DNA from: Nocardia wallacei
GTDB taxonomy: Bacteria > Actinomycetota > Actinomycetes > Mycobacteriales > Mycobacteriaceae
Assembly: GCF_029868745.1 (NCBI RefSeq)
Contig: NZ_JARWOP010000105.1
Location: forward strand, 1-38,278
Direction: 5' to 3'
Length of the DNA stretch: 38,278 bases
This document shows positions 1 through 8,365 of the stretch, piece by piece; within the stretch, counting starts at the first letter, position 1; the number at the start of each line of letters is the position of its first letter. Under the pieces are notes generated by a model. It saw only the letters and a program-made list of their open reading frames with translations, had not been told where the DNA came from and searched no databases. The position numbers were made by a program, and so were the translations under genes.

Positions 1-408
1 TTCCCTTGTGCGCCAAGAGTTCCGGTACACCAGCTCGGTCTTCAACGTAGAGAAGAAATTCTCCATGAGCGCATTGTCGTAGCTGTCTCCGACCGAGCCC
101 ATCGACTGCGCAATCCCGTTGTCGGCCAACCGGTTCGCGAAACGAATAGCCGTGTAGGTCGAGCCGTGGTCGGAGTGATGGACCAGCTGCCCGGCACGCA
201 CGTCCCGCACCACACCGCATACTCGAGCGCCCCAATACCAGCTCGGTGTCACAGCGGTCCGAGCATTTCCAGCCACGATCCGGTTGGAGAACGCGTCACG
301 GACCGCCGCCAGCCAGAACACGCCCTCGCCGGTCGGGATCCGCGTCGCGTCCGCCACCCACAACCGGTCCGGGACGTCCGCGGAGAAGTCACGGTTGACC
401 AGACCCGG
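1..408 (-). pseudogene. IS3-family transposase (OrfB, DDE core), truncated
   Basis: The minus strand encodes the catalytic core of an IS3-family transposase. From about 400 downward it reads LVNRDFSADVPDRLWVADAT (first Asp of the DDE triad), then HHSDHGSTYT (second Asp), then SYDNALMENFF (catalytic Glu), running off the left edge at YRNSWRTR. The N-terminal part and the insertion-sequence end are missing at the right, where the frame abuts a proline iminopeptidase remnant. Between the two Asp residues the family pattern (NRIVGWK.SDRCDT.LVLGALEYA.W) can be recovered only by restoring three single bases, near 272, 230 and 210. The frame therefore shifts three times and returns to phase. I read this as a dead, old element; the rest of it may lie left of the window. 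Confidence 0.85.
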
Positions 409-568
409 TCGTAGCCATCGCGCATGTGGTCGTTGCAGCCCTGGCCGGGACCGCCGTGGAGCAGCACCAGCGGTTTGCCGTCCGGATTGCCGCACGCCTC
501 CCAATAGATGTGGTTGCCGTTCTCACATCGAGCAGTCCGTGTGCGTACGGTTCCGTCACCCCTGCCAT
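409..568 (-). pseudogene. pip: Proline iminopeptidase N-terminal fragment (frameshifted, truncated)
   Basis: From an ATG at 568 the minus strand reads MAGVTEPYAHGLLDV, and one base out of phase it continues as ENGNHIYWEACGNPDGKP and LVLLHGGPGQGCNDHMRDGY. This is the N-terminus of an alpha/beta-hydrolase proline iminopeptidase, which removes N-terminal proline from peptides, including the HGGPG oxyanion motif. A single base is missing near 524/525. The gene then stops abruptly near 409, where an IS3 transposase frame begins. The catalytic Ser, Asp and His of the family lie downstream and are absent, so no enzyme can be made. Confidence 0.85.
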
Positions 569-680
569 CGTTCCACCCCCACGCTGTTGTCACCGCGCAC
601 CTTGTTCGGACCGCCGGTGCCCCAGCACCTCGCCCGGGAAGGGCATCACTAGGTGTCGGTGGGCCGCGTTATCGTGGCCG

Positions 681-1064
681 ATGATGGATCAGGACCCGAT
701 CAAGACCTACCTCGATGGCCTGTCCCCGCGGACGCGGCCGGTAGCTGAACGTGCTGTCGCGATCATTACCGCGCATCGCCGGTTCGACGCCGGGATCCGT
801 TGGCGGCAGCTGACTTTCGCTGTAGACAACGACTTCGACCACTGGATCTGCGCCGTGGCGGCGACCGCGAAACGTGTCGGTGTGGCGTTTCATTTCGGCG
901 CCCTGCTCGAGGACCACCGACACGTCTTCGACAAGTCCACCGCGAAATTCGTCCGGCGGATCACTGTCGAGTCGGCCGACGCCATCGATGGCGAAGCAGT
1001 CGATGACCTCCTCGCTCAGGCGGTCGCTGCCCTGCCGAGATTCCGGGCGACCGCCGGACGCTGA
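681..1064 (+). CDS. DUF1801-type small protein
   Basis: The protein is 127 aa and begins MMDQDPIKTYLDGL. The helical start (a short helix, then SPRTRPVAERAVAIITAHR), the central WRQLTFAV and FDHWICAV strands, and VAFHFGALLED resemble the DUF1801/YdhG-like fold, a small two-layer family of unknown biochemical role. Family proteins are usually 110-150 aa, so it looks complete. The tandem ATG at 681/684 is used as the start because similarity begins there; the frame is open further upstream but without family-like sequence. It stands alone between the pip remnant and the P450. The family call rests on the overall pattern, not a signature residue. Confidence 0.65.
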   Translation: MMDQDPIKTYLDGLSPRTRPVAERAVAIITAHRRFDAGIRWRQLTFAVDNDFDHWICAVAATAKRVGVAFHFGALLEDHRHVFDKSTAKFVRRITVESADAIDGEAVDDLLAQAVAALPRFRATAGR

Positions 1065-1192
1065 GCCGGCTCTGCCTCCTGGCCTGTGTTCGGCAGTGCG
1101 TGTCGCGCGCTGACATCCCTGGTCCAGCTCCCCACGGTCGTGTTCTCCCGGCTGTCTCGTCAACTCTGAGTGCATTCCAGCTCTGAATGTCA

Positions 1193-1221
1193 TTGACGGA
1201 CACTCTCGTCATTGCTGAATA
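1193..1221 (+). promoter_or_regulatory. Candidate promoter of the P450 gene
   Basis: TTGACG at 1193-1198 is followed 17 nt later by TGAATA at 1216-1221, about 28 nt ahead of the P450 start codon. The -35-like box is good and the -10-like box poor. The stretch is also AT-richer than its surroundings. A Shine-Dalgarno AGGAGGG follows at 1237-1243. This is a pattern match only. Confidence 0.35.
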
Positions 1222-1248
1222 TTTCCTCAGTGGTCTAGGAGGGCAGTG

Positions 1249-2463
1249 ATGACAGTGAATCCGATGAGCGGACTGCGCACCCGCGTGTCGCGGTCCTCGA
1301 CATACCGTGGCGCGCCCGTCGTCGACGTCGATCTCTACGGTAGGCAGACCGTCACCGACCCGCGGTCGGTCTACCGGCGTATCCGCGACGCCGGGCCGTT
1401 GGTGTGGCTGCCGCGCCACCGACTCTGGGCCATGGGCAGATTCGACGATGTCCGCGCGGCGTTGCGCGACGATCACACCTTCCGCAGCGGGAAAGGCGTG
1501 GCCGCCAACCCGATCGCCAACACGTTGGGCCACTACACCACCCTGGCCAGCGACGACCGAGCCCACACCGACCGTCGCGCGATCCTCATGCAGTCACTGG
1601 CCGCACGGGCGATCCGCCCCGCCCTGCCGGCGATGGAGCAGGAAGCCGGCGCTACCGTTGCGCGGCTGCGCCAACGGCAATCCTTCGACGGGATCGCGGA
1701 TTTCGCGACACGACTTCCAGTCCGAGTGGTCGCCGATCTCGTCGGGGTCCAGGTGAGCGCGGCGAAGATGCTGACATGGGGCCGCGCCACCTTCGACGGG
1801 CTGGGACCGACGAACCCGCGCGCGGTCACGGCCGCCACCGGTGCCCTGGGGCTTTACCTCTACACCCTGCGGCTGCGCAGGAAACACGTCACACCGCACG
1901 GATGGGCCGCCAGTGTCTTCGACGCCGCAGACCGCGGCCGGATCAGCCGGCTCGAAGCCAAGAACATGATCATCGACTTCGTCGCGCCGAGTCTGGACAC
2001 CACCATCCTGGCGACCGGGCAACTGTTGTGGAGCCTGGGTACCCAACCCGGCGTATGGGAACAGATCCGCGTCGATCCCGCTCTGATCCCCCGAGCGGTG
2101 ACCGAGGCGGTGCGGCTGGCCTCCCCGGTGCGCGCCTTCACCCGGACCGTCGCCGTCGACACCACGATCGGCGAGATCGCATTGCGGGCCGGTGAGCGCG
2201 TAGCCCTGGTCTACGCCGCGGCCAACAGCGACGAGCGCCACTTCGACCGGCCCGACCAGTTCTGCCTGAACCGCCGCGGCAGCAATCTGGGCTGGGGGCA
2301 CGGCATACACACCTGTGTCGGCATGCAACTGGCCAAGCTCGAAATGCAGACCCTGCTCCACGCGATGGTCCCGCGAGTCGGCCGTATCTCCGTCTCCGAC
2401 CCCCGGCCCCTGCACAACAACTGCCTGCAAGGACTGAAATCGTTCCGCGCCAGCTTCCATTGA
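1249..2463 (+). CDS. Cytochrome P450
   Basis: A heme-thiolate monooxygenase of 404 aa, the normal size for a soluble bacterial P450. Visible signatures are the I-helix segment APSLDTT (around residue 250), the K-helix ExxR in TEAVRLASP, the PERF-region equivalent FDRPDQF, and the heme loop WGHGIHTCVG with ligand Cys356. Two positions depart from consensus: the I-helix Gly of AGxDTT is replaced (P-S-L-D-T-T), and the usual Phe of the FGxGxHxCxG loop is Trp. ATG 1249 is preferred over the adjacent GTG 1246 because it sits 5 nt from the strong AGGAGGG at 1237-1243. No redox partner is next to it. The substrate is unknown; a role in tailoring the nearby terpene is possible but not supported by co-transcription. 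Confidence 0.93.
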   Translation: MTVNPMSGLRTRVSRSSTYRGAPVVDVDLYGRQTVTDPRSVYRRIRDAGPLVWLPRHRLWAMGRFDDVRAALRDDHTFRSGKGVAANPIANTLGHYTTLASDDRAHTDRRAILMQSLAARAIRPALPAMEQEAGATVARLRQRQSFDGIADFATRLPVRVVADLVGVQVSAAKMLTWGRATFDGLGPTNPRAVTAATGALGLYLYTLRLRRKHVTPHGWAASVFDAADRGRISRLEAKNMIIDFVAPSLDTTILATGQLLWSLGTQPGVWEQIRVDPALIPRAVTEAVRLASPVRAFTRTVAVDTTIGEIALRAGERVALVYAAANSDERHFDRPDQFCLNRRGSNLGWGHGIHTCVGMQLAKLEMQTLLHAMVPRVGRISVSDPRPLHNNCLQGLKSFRASFH

Positions 2464-2486
2464 CCCCCGACCGATCAAGGAAGAAA

Positions 2487-2649
2487 TGCCCACCGGAGAG
2501 AAGCGGCCGCGGTAGTAGATGGCGAAATCCCAGTCGCTGTCGGGGGTGTGGGTGCCGATGGCGCGGGAGCCGCCGAGTGTGACCGCTTGCACGGTGGGCA
2601 GGGCGACCGGGTGTGCGGCGACCATGTCGCAGAATTGTTCGTCGGTCAT
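2487..2649 (-). pseudogene. Nucleotidyltransferase-domain protein, N-terminal remnant
   Basis: From ATG 2649 (or 2661, giving MENF first) the minus strand reads MTDEQFCDMVAAHPVAL, then LGGSRAIGTHTPDSDWD and FAIYYRGRFSP. The GS...(x9)DxD pattern is the nucleotide- and metal-binding signature of the polymerase-beta-like nucleotidyltransferase fold, as in minimal nucleotidyltransferases and aminoglycoside-type enzymes. Similarity ends near 2487, beside the 3' end of the P450 gene. About three quarters of the expected protein is missing, so it is a fragment. Confidence 0.75.
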
Positions 2650-2784
2650 GAAATTCTCCATGGCGGATAGTCGACAGAGCGGCACCGGAGCGTGTTGGCT
2701 CGAACGGTGCAGTAGCTCACCGGATGTGGTCGAATTCGATGTCACGCCATGATCCCGACCGTGCCGCGCTCGTGGTCCGATCGC

Positions 2785-3025
2785 TCACTGCTGAGGAGGT
2801 GGCACGAGCCCCACTGGCCACCGGGTGGAGCCGTCGTAACTCACCATGGCCAGCTTCACCTTTGACGAGGTTCGCTCTGGACAAGTCCGCGCGAAACAAG
2901 CGCGCTCTGGCTAGGTTGGTGCCGGTCAGATCCGCGTCGGTGAGATTTGCGCCAGACAGGTCTGCCTGGGACAAGTTCGCGTGGGACAGATCCGCGCCAG
3001 TCAGATCGACGTCGGTTGGATGCAT
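2785..3025 (-). pseudogene. Pentapeptide-repeat protein C-terminal remnant
   Basis: The minus strand from ATG 3025 encodes consecutive A(D/N)LxX pentads: [50 protein letters not shown]. These form a right-handed quadrilateral beta-helix. After LVK one extra base (around 2858) breaks the frame. In the shifted frame the sequence continues [17 protein letters not shown] and LVPPPQQ-stop at 2785, which resembles the usual C-terminal tail of actinobacterial membrane-associated pentapeptide proteins. The membrane-spanning N-terminal half normally found in that group is absent. Broken gene. Confidence 0.75.
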
Positions 3026-3155
3026 GAGGAGCGGAGCGCTGCCGTCTTGCTGAGTGGCTCCTCTGACGCCACCGCGGAACACGCTCTGGAGCCGATCGCG
3101 GTTGCCCGGGGTGCGGGCCGAGGCAGCGACTGTGCGAGGTGACAAAGGCCGAAGG

Positions 3156-4595
3156 ATGCCGATCGGTCGGTCTCAAACTGGCGATTCGGCGGATACGGCG
3201 CTCTGGCTTATCCAACTATTCTCCACTTCGGGACTGTCTGCGGCACCGGCGACGGTCGTTCGGAGGAATCTAACGTTGTCGGAGGAAGCAACCGCGAAAC
3301 CCGCTGTCAATATCGCTACCCTGCGAGCGAGTGCGCAGTCAGCGGATCTTCCGCGGGTCGAACTCCATGTGCTGCCGTGGGATGACGGTTGCACCAGTTC
3401 TGCGATACCCGGCATAACGCTCCACCGTGTCGATAGTCGCGCGGCACCGGTCGGTAGCCGAGCGGTCCGCCGTGCCGTGGAGGCGGCGCTACATCTAGAC
3501 CGTATTCTCGGCGCGGCCGGGCGCATTGCGTCCGATTGCTGCCTCCTGCTCGATATCGGCAAGGGGCAACCGGTACCGTTCACCGGGATCGTCGCTGACG
3601 ATGGAATTCAATTTCTACATGTTCGCGGAGTCAGGAATGGGGCTGCCGGGTTCACGGAGGGCCGCAGCCGGATATCGGTGGTCACAGGAATCTGCCTGTT
3701 CGGCAGCCAGGGATGCTGGTTCATCGATGATCGCGGTGACCGGGTGAATATGCTGGGACCACGAAGCAAGGGGCCAACCCGTGCGCTAATAGACCTGTAC
3801 GTGGATGACGATTTATCGACTTATGAGCGTGAATCCGCTATCAGGTTGAGTCGCTCGCTGGCCCGGACCGTCGCGTTGGCGCAACCGGACGCTACCGTGA
3901 CGGTAACGGTCAACATACCGCAGGTGCAGTACTACTTCTATCTCCTCACCGCCTATGCGCAGGACCTCATCGATACATCCCTGTTGCTGCGCTGGTTCGA
4001 TGCCGTCGATCGTAGGCATCATCAGGTCGTCGAACACTACAGCGAGCAGTTGCGGCGTGAACTGCGCCGGGAGCGTGTCGACTTCGCACTCGTGCAATCG
4101 AACGCGCTCGACATGCTCCGGACGACAGTCCGCGATCTCGTCACCTGCCACGAGATCCCGGATATCGATGCGCTTCTGCAGGCTGTCAGCGAATCCGACG
4201 ATTCGTGGTGGCAAACCATGATGACGCTCGACCGACCGAAGTCGATGACCGAACTGTCCCGGTCCAGCTACGTCCTCGACGTGCTGCGCTCGTCTACTCG
4301 CAGTGAAACCGGTCCTGCAGATCTGGTCATACAATTCGACAACTACAGCGAATGGCGAATCCTCCACGGCGTCCATCGGTTCCTGGACCGAATACGTCAG
4401 GCCGGCCTCCGAGCCCCATCGGCGCCGATACTGGGTCTCTACCCGATGGAACGTTTGTTGACTGCCGACACGTGCGGAAACTGGGGAAACGCCTACTTCA
4501 ACGATCCAGGTCGCTACGCGGCGAATGCGGCGGGGATGCCAGTGGATTTGGGGGTGCTGATCGACTCTCTGTACGCAGTGCGTCATCGACGATGA
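3156..4595 (+). CDS. Unrecognised 479-aa protein
   Basis: I do not recognise this protein. The start at ATG 3156 ([14 protein letters not shown]) is chosen because AAAGG lies 7 nt upstream and because earlier codons overlap the pentapeptide remnant. It is soluble-looking, with no signal peptide or membrane span. Notable segments are [19 protein letters not shown], an aromatic stretch [20 protein letters not shown], the helical charged [34 protein letters not shown], and a C-terminal [20 protein letters not shown]. Third-position GC is visibly lower than in neighbouring genes, consistent with acquisition from elsewhere. It is convergent with the MerR gene and has no obvious operon partner. It could be an enzyme of specialised metabolism, but nothing in the sequence settles that. 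Confidence 0.6.
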   Translation: MPIGRSQTGDSADTALWLIQLFSTSGLSAAPATVVRRNLTLSEEATAKPAVNIATLRASAQSADLPRVELHVLPWDDGCTSSAIPGITLHRVDSRAAPVGSRAVRRAVEAALHLDRILGAAGRIASDCCLLLDIGKGQPVPFTGIVADDGIQFLHVRGVRNGAAGFTEGRSRISVVTGICLFGSQGCWFIDDRGDRVNMLGPRSKGPTRALIDLYVDDDLSTYERESAIRLSRSLARTVALAQPDATVTVTVNIPQVQYYFYLLTAYAQDLIDTSLLLRWFDAVDRRHHQVVEHYSEQLRRELRRERVDFALVQSNALDMLRTTVRDLVTCHEIPDIDALLQAVSESDDSWWQTMMTLDRPKSMTELSRSSYVLDVLRSSTRSETGPADLVIQFDNYSEWRILHGVHRFLDRIRQAGLRAPSAPILGLYPMERLLTADTCGNWGNAYFNDPGRYAANAAGMPVDLGVLIDSLYAVRHRR

Positions 4596-4777
4596 ACAGC
4601 CGGCATTGCCAGCTGACCCGCACGAGCAAAACCGGCTCTTCGCAGTTGAGCATGTGGGGAGGTCGGCATGTCGGTGTCGTTGATTTGCGAGTCGGCCGCC
4701 GTGCACTTGCCCTGGAGGCCAGGGATCGCGGCGTCCTGCTGTGAAGGAAGAGGCGCGATCCAATGTGTCGATGAGTC

Positions 4778-5212
4778 TTATGCAGTGGATTCCGTGTTGG
4801 TCGTCATCTCGCGTAGGTAGGGGCAGTTTTCCGCGGGGTTTTCATCCGGGCACAACAGCAAATGCTCGAGATGCTTTCTGGCCAGCACCAAACGATCCTG
4901 CTGCGACTCGATCGCGCGGACCCGCTCGACCACCGCACTGCGCCAGTTATGACTGTGATCGGTGAGGATGTGAGCGATCTCGTCGAGGCTCATCAGACCC
5001 GTTTCCCGCCACATCTGGATTAGCCCGATGCGGTGCAGCTCATCTGGCCCGTACTGGCGCCACCGCGATCTGCGCGCCGCTGGTCTCAGCAGCCCCCGCC
5101 GTTCCCAATATCGCAGAGTCGACTCAGCGAGGCCGAAACGGCGGGCCGCCGCGCCGATGGTGACGTACGGGCCGATTCGGTTCGTCACCGTTGTGTCGAA
5201 TGTGTGGTCCAT
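4778..5212 (-). CDS. MerR-family transcriptional regulator
   Basis: A 144-aa regulator. Residues 15-60 form the MerR winged helix-turn-helix: YVTIGAAARRFGLAESTLRY, then WERRGLLRPAARR and the R-Q-Y-G-P-D-E-L-H-R-I wing and second-helix motif. A dimerisation coiled coil follows (residues 88-120). The tail carries C121 and C130 in LLLCPDENPAENCPYL, an arrangement that could bind metal or sense redox state; this is inferred from the residues only. The gene is divergent from the flavin monooxygenase at 5318, with a perfect 6-bp dyad between them, so it probably controls that gene and itself. Confidence 0.9.
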   Translation of the reverse strand: MDHTFDTTVTNRIGPYVTIGAAARRFGLAESTLRYWERRGLLRPAARRSRWRQYGPDELHRIGLIQMWRETGLMSLDEIAHILTDHSHNWRSAVVERVRAIESQQDRLVLARKHLEHLLLCPDENPAENCPYLREMTTNTESTA

Positions 5213-5267
5213 GTCACCTGCCGTTCTGTTGTGCTGCCTTGATCTGAACCCGACTTCAAATGCTGTG

Positions 5268-5283
5268 GTTAGGACACCCTAAC
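5268..5283. promoter_or_regulatory. Candidate MerR operator (perfect dyad)
   Basis: GTTAGG-ACAC-CCTAAC is a perfect inverted repeat with 6-bp arms and a 4-bp spacer. It lies in the 105-bp gap between the divergent MerR and monooxygenase genes, 35 bp ahead of ATG 5318. MerR proteins bind such dyads between or over the -35 and -10 boxes. A possible -35 (TTGATC) lies at about 5239. The assignment is by position and symmetry. Confidence 0.5.
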
Positions 5284-5317
5284 TAACTCGAGGCTGTTGG
5301 AGGAGGACTTGGACACC

Positions 5318-6598
5318 ATGGATGCTGAGTACGTAGAGACCGTGATTATTGGCGCTGGTCACCAGGGTTGCGGTGTTGCTGGTGCTCTTCAGCAATGGGG
5401 CTGTGACGCCGTCGTGGTGGAGCGAGCCGATATCGGGCAGGCGTGGGCTCACGAACGGTGGGACAGCCTGCGTGTGGGAAGCGGGAACCAATCGATCCGG
5501 CTCCCGGGCTGGGACTACGACGGCGACGACCCTCTCGGATTGCCGTCGGGCCCGCAGGTCGCTGATTATTTGCGCCGTTACGTCGCGACGCGCGATCTAC
5601 GGGTGCTGCAGCACACCCCGGTACATCTCGTCGAAGCGCCCGCCCCGACCTGGGACGGCGAGCCGGTCAGGTTCAGGACCCACGTGGACGGCGGCTCGAT
5701 TATCGAGTCGCGCAACGTCGTCGCCGCGACCGGCGGCTACGCCCGCCCGCGTATCCCTGACCTGGCCTCCACGATCGACCCGTCGGTCCATCAACTGCAC
5801 TCACGCTACTATCGCAACCCCCGAACCCTCCCCGACGGATCAGTACTCGTGGTGGGAGCAGGCATCAGCGGTCAGCAGATCGCAGACGAATTGGTCGACG
5901 CCGGACGCGACGTCTTCGTGGCGGTGGGTCGGCACCGTGCCTGGCCAGGTTTCTACCGAGGCCACGACATCCACGAATGGATCCGCGTATTCTCCCTGTT
6001 CGACGACTTCGTCACGCCGGAGCCGGAGCTGGCCGAAGGACGTGACCCCGCCCGGCTGCCGGGCCTTCCCGTCAACGGCCTCAACGGCAGCGAACTGAAC
6101 CTAGGCACCCTGGCCGACAAAGGCGCCACCCTGATCGGCTCGATACGGGCAGCACACGGCCACATACTCGGCCTTGCCGACAACGTCGTCGAGATCGCCG
6201 AACAATCAGCCCGCTCGTTCCAACGCATCCTCGACAAGATCGACGCTGGTATAGGCCAGCGAGGCTTCGTCGCACCCGTTCAGTCGCCGCCGCCACGTGT
6301 GAACACGGACCGTGTGAAGAACTTCGGCCCGGAGTTCGACCTGGTAGCACACGGAGTCGGAACCATCATCTGGTGCACCGGATTCGGTCCCGACTACCGA
6401 ATCCTCCCGGCAAACGCATTAGACGAAGAATGGCATCCCATAGCAGACAAAGGGATTGTGGGATCGATACCCGGGCTGTACTACGCTGGCCTTCCCGACG
6501 GCAACTCCCTCGCGCTCACCTCGCTCGCGGCAAGTTCGCAGACAGGTCCATTCATAGCCCAGCAGATCCATTGGGACCACATCAGTCGAACGCAATGA
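5318..6598 (+). CDS. FAD/NAD(P)H-dependent monooxygenase
   Basis: A 426-aa two-dinucleotide-domain flavoprotein. The FAD-binding fold is at the N-terminus (ETVIIGAGHQGCGVAGAL, GxGxxG around residues 12-17). Then come the ATGGYARPRIP turn, the NAD(P)H-binding Rossmann motif VLVVGAGISGQQIA (about residue 180), and the C-terminal IIWCTGFGPDY and PGLYYAGLPDGNSLALTSL segments typical of flavin-containing or Baeyer-Villiger-like monooxygenases. The FxGxxxH fingerprints of classical FMO/BVMO enzymes are not evident, so the subclass is uncertain. GGAGGAGGA at 5299-5307 is the ribosome site; ATG 5318 is preferred to the upstream TTG codons at 5297 and 5309. Probably regulated by the divergent MerR. 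It could oxidise a product of the convergent terpene operon, but this is conjecture. Confidence 0.85.
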   Translation: MDAEYVETVIIGAGHQGCGVAGALQQWGCDAVVVERADIGQAWAHERWDSLRVGSGNQSIRLPGWDYDGDDPLGLPSGPQVADYLRRYVATRDLRVLQHTPVHLVEAPAPTWDGEPVRFRTHVDGGSIIESRNVVAATGGYARPRIPDLASTIDPSVHQLHSRYYRNPRTLPDGSVLVVGAGISGQQIADELVDAGRDVFVAVGRHRAWPGFYRGHDIHEWIRVFSLFDDFVTPEPELAEGRDPARLPGLPVNGLNGSELNLGTLADKGATLIGSIRAAHGHILGLADNVVEIAEQSARSFQRILDKIDAGIGQRGFVAPVQSPPPRVNTDRVKNFGPEFDLVAHGVGTIIWCTGFGPDYRILPANALDEEWHPIADKGIVGSIPGLYYAGLPDGNSLALTSLAASSQTGPFIAQQIHWDHISRTQ

Positions 6599-6751
6599 CT
6601 CCCGAATTCCACGAGACATCGGCTGCTCCAACGACTCCCGAATCGATGAGCAAATCCAGACCTGCCTGACGCTACCTTCGCTTGGTGTCGCGCTGGGCAC
6701 GGGAAGCCCTTGTCTGTCAGCACCTGAGCATGGCCCGGTCGCCGAAGGACT

Positions 6752-6773
6752 GGCGGTGTCGTGGAACACCGCC
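6752..6773. terminator. Candidate bidirectional hairpin terminator
   Basis: GGCGGTGT-CGTGGA-ACACCGCC is a perfect 8-bp stem with a 6-nt loop. It lies in the gap between two convergent genes, 12 nt past the stop of the class II cyclase (minus strand) and about 150 nt past the monooxygenase stop. There is no T-tract on either side, as is common for actinobacterial hairpins. Confidence 0.5.
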
Positions 6774-6784
6774 AACAACGCGGC

Positions 6785-8365
6785 CTACCTGGACGGGGCA
6801 CTGGATGGATAGTTGCTCCAGCGGGCCGCGGAGTGGAGGGTGGCGTGGATTGTCGCGTTCACGATTCGGTGTGGGGTGAACAGTTCTTTGCCGTGCCACA
6901 GTGGCGGGTGAGATGAGTCGCCGGAACCCTGCAGGTCGTGCAGACGGTCGCGCAGATACCGAGTGCCGGTGCGGATCGCCCGGTCGCGGGCTGGGAGATC
7001 CTTTGCGGCCCAGATCAGGGTCTGGATGGCGTAGGCGGTTTCCTCCATGGTTCCCGCCCACACGCCCCAGGAGCCATCCGGGTGTTGAGTGTCCAGTACC
7101 CAGCGCACGGTGCGGTCGATGACGTGTCCGGCCGCGTCTTCGGCGCGGCGGGCCAACGCGGGCGCGCAGCGCGACGCCGAATAGTACGGCGATGCGTGCC
7201 ATTTGTCGGTCCAGGAACCCGAGTCGTCGTGGCTGTCGATCAGGAATGCGACGGACTTGTCGGCGATGCGCCGCGTCACCGGGGAATCGCTCAGATCGCC
7301 GAGAGCGTCGAGGACGTGCGCATTTACCGTGGGGGAGGGGTGTCGCTCGCCGGCATAGTAGGTGAAGCAAGCCGAGTCGGATTCGTACCGGCTCAGTATC
7401 TGGGCGTCGGTGTCGAATCCGCAGCGGCGCAACACGGTCACGGTAGTGGCAGTGATATCACAATCGGGCGGGAAGCCCGGGGCCATCCCCAAACCACCGT
7501 TGCGCGACAAGCCGTGGCCGAGCGCGGCGATCGCGGTTCGTAGCGCCCGGGGTAGCGCGATTCCGGCTGTGGTCAGTTGTGCGGCTATCCATACCCGTTC
7601 GAAGTTCACAATCGGGGACAGGTTCGGCAGGCCACCGCCGTGCCACAGCGCCAGATCGCGCAGATAGCGTTGCGCCGCGGGTAATTTCAGAGTTGTTCCG
7701 GCCAGCACTGCCGCTGTCGCGGCGGGAGAACAAGCCACTGGACCGTCCTCGCTGTGCCTGCTGATGCTCGCTGCCAATGTCGGCCCGAGGACCTCCATCG
7801 TGTGCTCGATGTGCGGTGGCAGCGGAGATCCCGAACGCGCGGCAGTACGGAGTCGGTGTAACCCGGAGGTCCACGTCGCGCACCCCGCAACGGCGCGTCC
7901 CAGCGCGGCAGGCGTGCCCCTCGTCGTGTCGGCGCCTGGCGTGGAAAGCAGCTCGGCGAGCAGTGCCAACTGGGCCGGCACGATGGTCTCGATCGCTACG
8001 GTGTCGGGCAGCGACGATGGCTGTTCCAGGCAGCGACTGCCGATCAGGAACTGGACGCCGTCGACCGCGGCACGTCGCACCGCGGGGCCGGGCCGACGTC
8101 GGGCGATAGTCAGCAATGCCGTCGTCGCCGCGAGAGTCGGCACTACCCGGTATGCGACGGGAGCCGCGGAGCTCCCCCAACTGCCATCGGGATTTTGCGC
8201 GGCGAGCATGAACTCGATACCGCCCGGCGGGCGAATTTCCTCGGCCAAGAGTGCTGCGTGCGCGGTGTCGTAGATCGCGGGTGTGATCGATCCGTTCGGA
8301 TCGGCCAAGCTGTCCCCCAGGATCCGCAGCGCGGTGTCGGCATTGCCGTTGTCGGCCGGAGTCAT
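6785..8365 (-). CDS. Class II diterpene cyclase-like terpene cyclase
   Basis: A 526-aa protein of the class II (protonation-initiated) terpene cyclase fold, related to squalene-hopene cyclase and to bacterial copalyl- or halimadienyl-diphosphate synthases. The N-terminal and C-terminal domains carry QW-like NPDGSWG (about residue 60) and HPDGSWGVW repeats. The acid motif, normally DxDDTA, reads D301-C-D303-I304-T-A. The central Asp that donates the proton is kept, but the last Asp is Ile. Expected substrate is geranylgeranyl diphosphate, giving a bicyclic diphosphate for the class I partner. The start ATG 8365 overlaps the stop of the upstream class I gene by 4 nt, so the two are translationally coupled. 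Length is normal for bacterial class II diterpene synthases. The altered motif leaves activity open. Confidence 0.88.
   Translation of the reverse strand: MTPADNGNADTALRILGDSLADPNGSITPAIYDTAHAALLAEEIRPPGGIEFMLAAQNPDGSWGSSAAPVAYRVVPTLAATTALLTIARRRPGPAVRRAAVDGVQFLIGSRCLEQPSSLPDTVAIETIVPAQLALLAELLSTPGADTTRGTPAALGRAVAGCATWTSGLHRLRTAARSGSPLPPHIEHTMEVLGPTLAASISRHSEDGPVACSPAATAAVLAGTTLKLPAAQRYLRDLALWHGGGLPNLSPIVNFERVWIAAQLTTAGIALPRALRTAIAALGHGLSRNGGLGMAPGFPPDCDITATTVTVLRRCGFDTDAQILSRYESDSACFTYYAGERHPSPTVNAHVLDALGDLSDSPVTRRIADKSVAFLIDSHDDSGSWTDKWHASPYYSASRCAPALARRAEDAAGHVIDRTVRWVLDTQHPDGSWGVWAGTMEETAYAIQTLIWAAKDLPARDRAIRTGTRYLRDRLHDLQGSGDSSHPPLWHGKELFTPHRIVNATIHATLHSAARWSNYPSSAPSR

Noticed and set aside
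3156..4595. Idea that the unknown 479-aa protein is a cyclodipeptide synthase.
   Set aside because: It is about twice the usual length, and neither the catalytic Ser motif nor the Y-x-x-x-E motif of that family is present.
4596..4777. Short plus-strand frames after the 479-aa protein.
   Set aside because: Under 60 codons, no ribosome site and no recognisable sequence; treated as intergenic.
6599..6784. A possible transposase scrap (AQVLTDKGF on the minus strand) between the convergent genes.
   Set aside because: The match is only a few residues, with no catalytic motif and no repeats at the ends; only the hairpin at 6752-6773 is kept.
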